This document shows positions 7,596 to 9,255 of a stretch of DNA of 9,255 nt, piece after piece; position 1 is the first letter of the stretch; each line of letters opens with the position of its first letter. Where the stretch lies: the NCBI GenBank assembly GCA_036562565.1, contig DATCJY010000034.1, positions 1 through 9,255 of the forward strand, given 5' to 3'. Source of the stretch: DATCJY01 sp036562565. GTDB taxonomy: Bacteria > Bacteroidota > Bacteroidia > Flavobacteriales_D > Sanyastnellaceae. The notes below the pieces were generated by a model that ran no database searches, had not been told where the DNA came from, and was given only the letters and a program-made list of their open reading frames with translations. Position numbers and translations under genes: made by a program.

Positions 7596-8070
7596 AGCAT
7601 TGTTCCTCGACCGTGATGGTGTCATCAATCACGATCCCGGTGATTATACCGCATCCCTCCAAGAGTTCATCATTCTCCCAACCGTATTGGAGGCACTCAA
7701 AATTGCACAAGACAAAGGGTATCTCCTGATACTTATAACCAATCAAGGCGGAATTGCCAAAGGCCTTTACACGCATGATACCGTGAATGAAATTCATGAT
7801 TACTTCCGCATGGAATGCAAAAAAGTAGGCGTAGAAATCACCAATATTTACTACTCTCCTCATCACCCGGATTATGGCAATTCGCTTTCGCGCAAGCCAT
7901 GTTCCCTTTTGCTGGAACGTGCCATCGGTCGTTATAACATCGATGTAAGAAAAAGTGTGATGATTGGCGATAAGGACCGCGACATTCAATGTGCAGCGCA
8001 AGTGGGTGTGCGCGGAATTAAGATTCCTACCAATGCCGATTTGTTGAATTATGTGGCAGACTTAAATTAA
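7588..8070 (+). CDS. HAD-IIIA phosphatase, GmhB/HisB-N-like, lacking the zinc Cys
   Basis: A 160-residue HAD-superfamily hydrolase. Motif I is FLDRDGVIN (nucleophile Asp-8, acid/base Asp-10), motif II is LITNQGG (49-55; Thr-51), motif III centres on RKP (102-104), and motif IV is MIGDKDRD (125-132). With PHHP (91-94), this order fits D-glycero-D-manno-heptose-1,7-bisphosphate 7-phosphatase (GmhB) and histidinol-phosphatase N-domains, which act in LPS heptose or His synthesis. In canonical GmhB the loop CPHHP...CDCRKP binds structural zinc; here it reads SPHHP...SLSRKP, so Ser-90, Ser-99 and Ser-101 replace the three Cys and the loop is shorter. Catalytic residues are intact, so activity is likely, but the substrate is uncertain. 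The ATG at 7588 overlaps the end of the transporter gene by 8 bp, suggesting translational coupling; no other heptose or His gene is nearby. Confidence 0.85.
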   Translation: MNKALFLDRDGVINHDPGDYTASLQEFIILPTVLEALKIAQDKGYLLILITNQGGIAKGLYTHDTVNEIHDYFRMECKKVGVEITNIYYSPHHPDYGNSLSRKPCSLLLERAIGRYNIDVRKSVMIGDKDRDIQCAAQVGVRGIKIPTNADLLNYVADLN

Positions 8071-8093
8071 TTCTCTATTTTGCCCTCGGTATC

Positions 8094-8957
8094 ATGAGTT
8101 TCGTATTTCACAAAGGAGAATATGTCTTGGAAAATCAGGCAATGATTACCAAAGACAATCGCGCGTTCAGATATGGGGATGGATTTTTTGAGAGTATCCG
8201 TGTCATGAACGGCAGGGCACTATTTCTTGAAACACACTTTGCCCGTATCATGGATACAATCAGGGCATTGCGTTTTGTACCCTCATCCAACTTCTCTCTG
8301 GAGTTGTTGTCACAACAAATTCATGGACTGCTGCAGCGCAACAACATCACCCAAGGTGGTCGTGTGCGCATCACGTTTTACCGTAAATCAGAAGGCTTTT
8401 ACTTGCCACAAACCGATGACCTCGGTTACTTTATTGAAGCCTCTCATTATATGCACAACGAGTTCCTCATCAATTCGGCCGGAAAGGTGGTGGACATCTT
8501 CACGGATTTCAAAAAGGAAGTCAATAAGCTCTCGATTTTCAAAACGCTCAATTGCCAGCTCTATGTGCTTGCGGCCATCTTTGCTCGTGACAAAGGTCTC
8601 GATGAAGCATTGATACAAAACAGCAAATTCTCAATCATTGAATCCACCTCCAGCAACTTATTTATTGTGAGCAATGGGGTGCTATACACTCCTACCCTCG
8701 AAGACGGTTGCGTAGCCGGTGCCATGCGCATGAACATCATCAACCTAGCCTTGGAGAATAAAATAAAAGTGTATGAATGCTCTCTAAACCCGCAGAATCT
8801 ATTGGCCGCTGACGAGATCTTCCTTACCAATGCAATACGCGGTATCGAATGGGTGGTCACTTACCGTACCAAGCGCTACTACAATGAAATGACCAAAAAA
8901 CTGCTTGGCCTGCTCAATGAAGCTGCTTTGAATTATATTGCTGAAAGAGCTGTGTAA
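8094..8957 (+). CDS. Class IV PLP aminotransferase (PabC/BCAT/D-AAT fold)
   Basis: 287 residues of fold-type IV PLP enzyme. Visible features are AFRYGDGFFESIRV (24-37), Arg-51 in HFARI, the PLP-binding Lys-150 in FKTLN, GLDEALIQN (168-176), the cofactor-contacting IESTSSNLFIV (182-192; Glu-183), TLEDGCVAGAMR (201-212), the phosphate-cup/turn region typical of the family, and ADEIFLTNAIRGIEWV (239-254). The fold includes branched-chain aminotransferase, D-amino-acid aminotransferase and 4-amino-4-deoxychorismate lyase (PabC). The LTNAIRGI segment and absence of the BCAT hallmark suggest a PabC-like role in folate synthesis, but motifs alone do not settle this. It starts at an ATG 23 bp after the phosphatase stop, so it probably shares its transcript, and has no Shine-Dalgarno sequence. 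No pabA/pabB is visible here. Confidence 0.87.
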   Translation: MSFVFHKGEYVLENQAMITKDNRAFRYGDGFFESIRVMNGRALFLETHFARIMDTIRALRFVPSSNFSLELLSQQIHGLLQRNNITQGGRVRITFYRKSEGFYLPQTDDLGYFIEASHYMHNEFLINSAGKVVDIFTDFKKEVNKLSIFKTLNCQLYVLAAIFARDKGLDEALIQNSKFSIIESTSSNLFIVSNGVLYTPTLEDGCVAGAMRMNIINLALENKIKVYECSLNPQNLLAADEIFLTNAIRGIEWVVTYRTKRYYNEMTKKLLGLLNEAALNYIAERAV

Positions 8958-9198
8958 TTTTTCACTCTCTCGCTCGCCAACCTCATCCCACTAACCACTC
9001 ATCTTATAAAAGTCATTCGCATTGCTCTTGGAGACTACTCTTCATTATCCTGATGAGTCAGTGTTCACCGTTATCGGATATTATCCATAGGAAATTAAAT
9101 CAAAGATTTTTATGAAGAGTAATGAGCAGGAATTCAAGAACATTCCGGCAACATTTAGATTAAAGTAATGGGCATTTAAAATGATATAATTATAGAAT
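8958..9198. other. Non-coding region with inverted repeat before a truncated gene
   Basis: No long ORF or tRNA is apparent, and no terminator hairpin follows the aminotransferase stop. A perfect 10-bp inverted repeat, TACTCTTCAT (9036-9045) and ATGAAGAGTA (9112-9121), encloses 66 bp. Inside it are CTGATGAG (9050-9057) and a small hairpin, AAATC (9097-9101) with GATTT (9105-9109). The region becomes A+T-rich toward the next start; TATAAT occurs at 9185-9190 but is too near the start and lacks a -35 partner. Function is unknown: possibilities are the regulatory or attachment region of the next gene, or untranslated RNA structure. Confidence 0.45.
9036..9121. repeat. 10-bp inverted repeat spaced by 66 bp
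   Basis: TACTCTTCAT at 9036-9045 is exactly complementary to ATGAAGAGTA at 9112-9121. In RNA it would close a long-range stem around an internal hairpin at 9097-9109. A 10-bp match over this distance is mildly unlikely by chance, though the region is A+T-rich. Confidence 0.5.
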
Positions 9199-9255
9199 AT
9201 GGTGACAGATAATTTTGAAGACCCATTTTGGAGTCGTTACGAATCTCACTTAAAA
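9199..9255 (+). CDS. Start of a truncated gene, possibly a tyrosine recombinase
   Basis: The ATG at 9199 opens a frame that runs uninterrupted to the window edge, 19 codons beginning MVTDNFEDPFWSRYESHLK. Nearer upstream ATGs (9169, 9181) hit stops within three codons, so this is the likely start. The FWxRYxxxL pattern near the N-terminus resembles, from general knowledge, the beginning of integron-type or other tyrosine recombinases (SAM-like N-terminal domain). Nineteen residues cannot establish that, and the ORF may be a different protein or spurious. It is oriented with the upstream operon, 241 bp downstream of it. Confidence 0.35.
   Translation, partial: MVTDNFEDPFWSRYESHLK

Noticed and set aside
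8076..8083. TATTTTGC before the aminotransferase gene as a -7 promoter element
   Set aside because: It is only 10 nt from the ATG, has no correctly spaced -33 TTG, and the gene is closely packed behind the phosphatase gene.
9184..9190. TATAAT as a sigma70-type -10 box for the truncated gene
   Set aside because: It is 8 nt from the ATG, has no -35 partner, and Bacteroidota primary promoters use a different consensus.
1..9255. CRISPR array, tRNA or rRNA genes, insertion sequence
   Set aside because: No regularly spaced direct repeats, no cloverleaf or rRNA segments, and no transposase or terminal inverted repeats were seen; the 225-bp repeats are coding.

Overview
This window comes from a member of the Bacteroidota. 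Two of its genes encode large Cys-rich, Ig/PKD-type surface proteins that end in the 'gliding motility-associated' C-terminal domain (the type B sorting domain of the type IX secretion system), which is characteristic of that phylum. Most start codons have no Shine-Dalgarno sequence, as is usual there. The window does not allow a family or genus call.

Layout. (1) Bases 1-1857, + strand: the 3' part of a gene for a modular secreted protein, with three near-identical 75-residue modules, two further Ig-like modules, a PKD domain and a type B sorting domain. A rho-independent terminator follows at 1884-1920. (2) 2015-3607, +: prfC, peptide chain release factor 3, complete. (3) 3612-5723, -: a second T9SS type B cargo protein of 703 residues, with a signal peptide and an apparent TTG start. 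It converges on prfC with only 4 bp between the stop codons. (4) 5724-5894: divergent intergenic region. (5) 5895-6233, +: csaA, tRNA-binding/chaperone-like protein. (6) 6315-8957, +: a compact three-gene cluster of a TetA-like MFS transporter, a GmhB-like HAD phosphatase (8-bp overlap with the transporter gene) and a class IV PLP aminotransferase/lyase (23 bp downstream). (7) 8958-9198: a non-coding stretch with an inverted repeat, then the first 19 codons of a gene cut by the window edge, possibly a tyrosine recombinase.

How the genes work together. The two surface proteins are independent envelope/secretome components. prfC and csaA are housekeeping genes. The transporter-phosphatase-aminotransferase trio is the only clear operon. 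The most notable points are the HAD phosphatase, in which all three zinc-ligand Cys positions of the GmhB family appear as Ser; the exactly 225-bp-periodic repeat block in the first gene; and the partial recombinase-like ORF with its structured upstream region. I found no strong evidence for a wholly new system; the right-hand edge is the most likely place for accessory DNA to begin.
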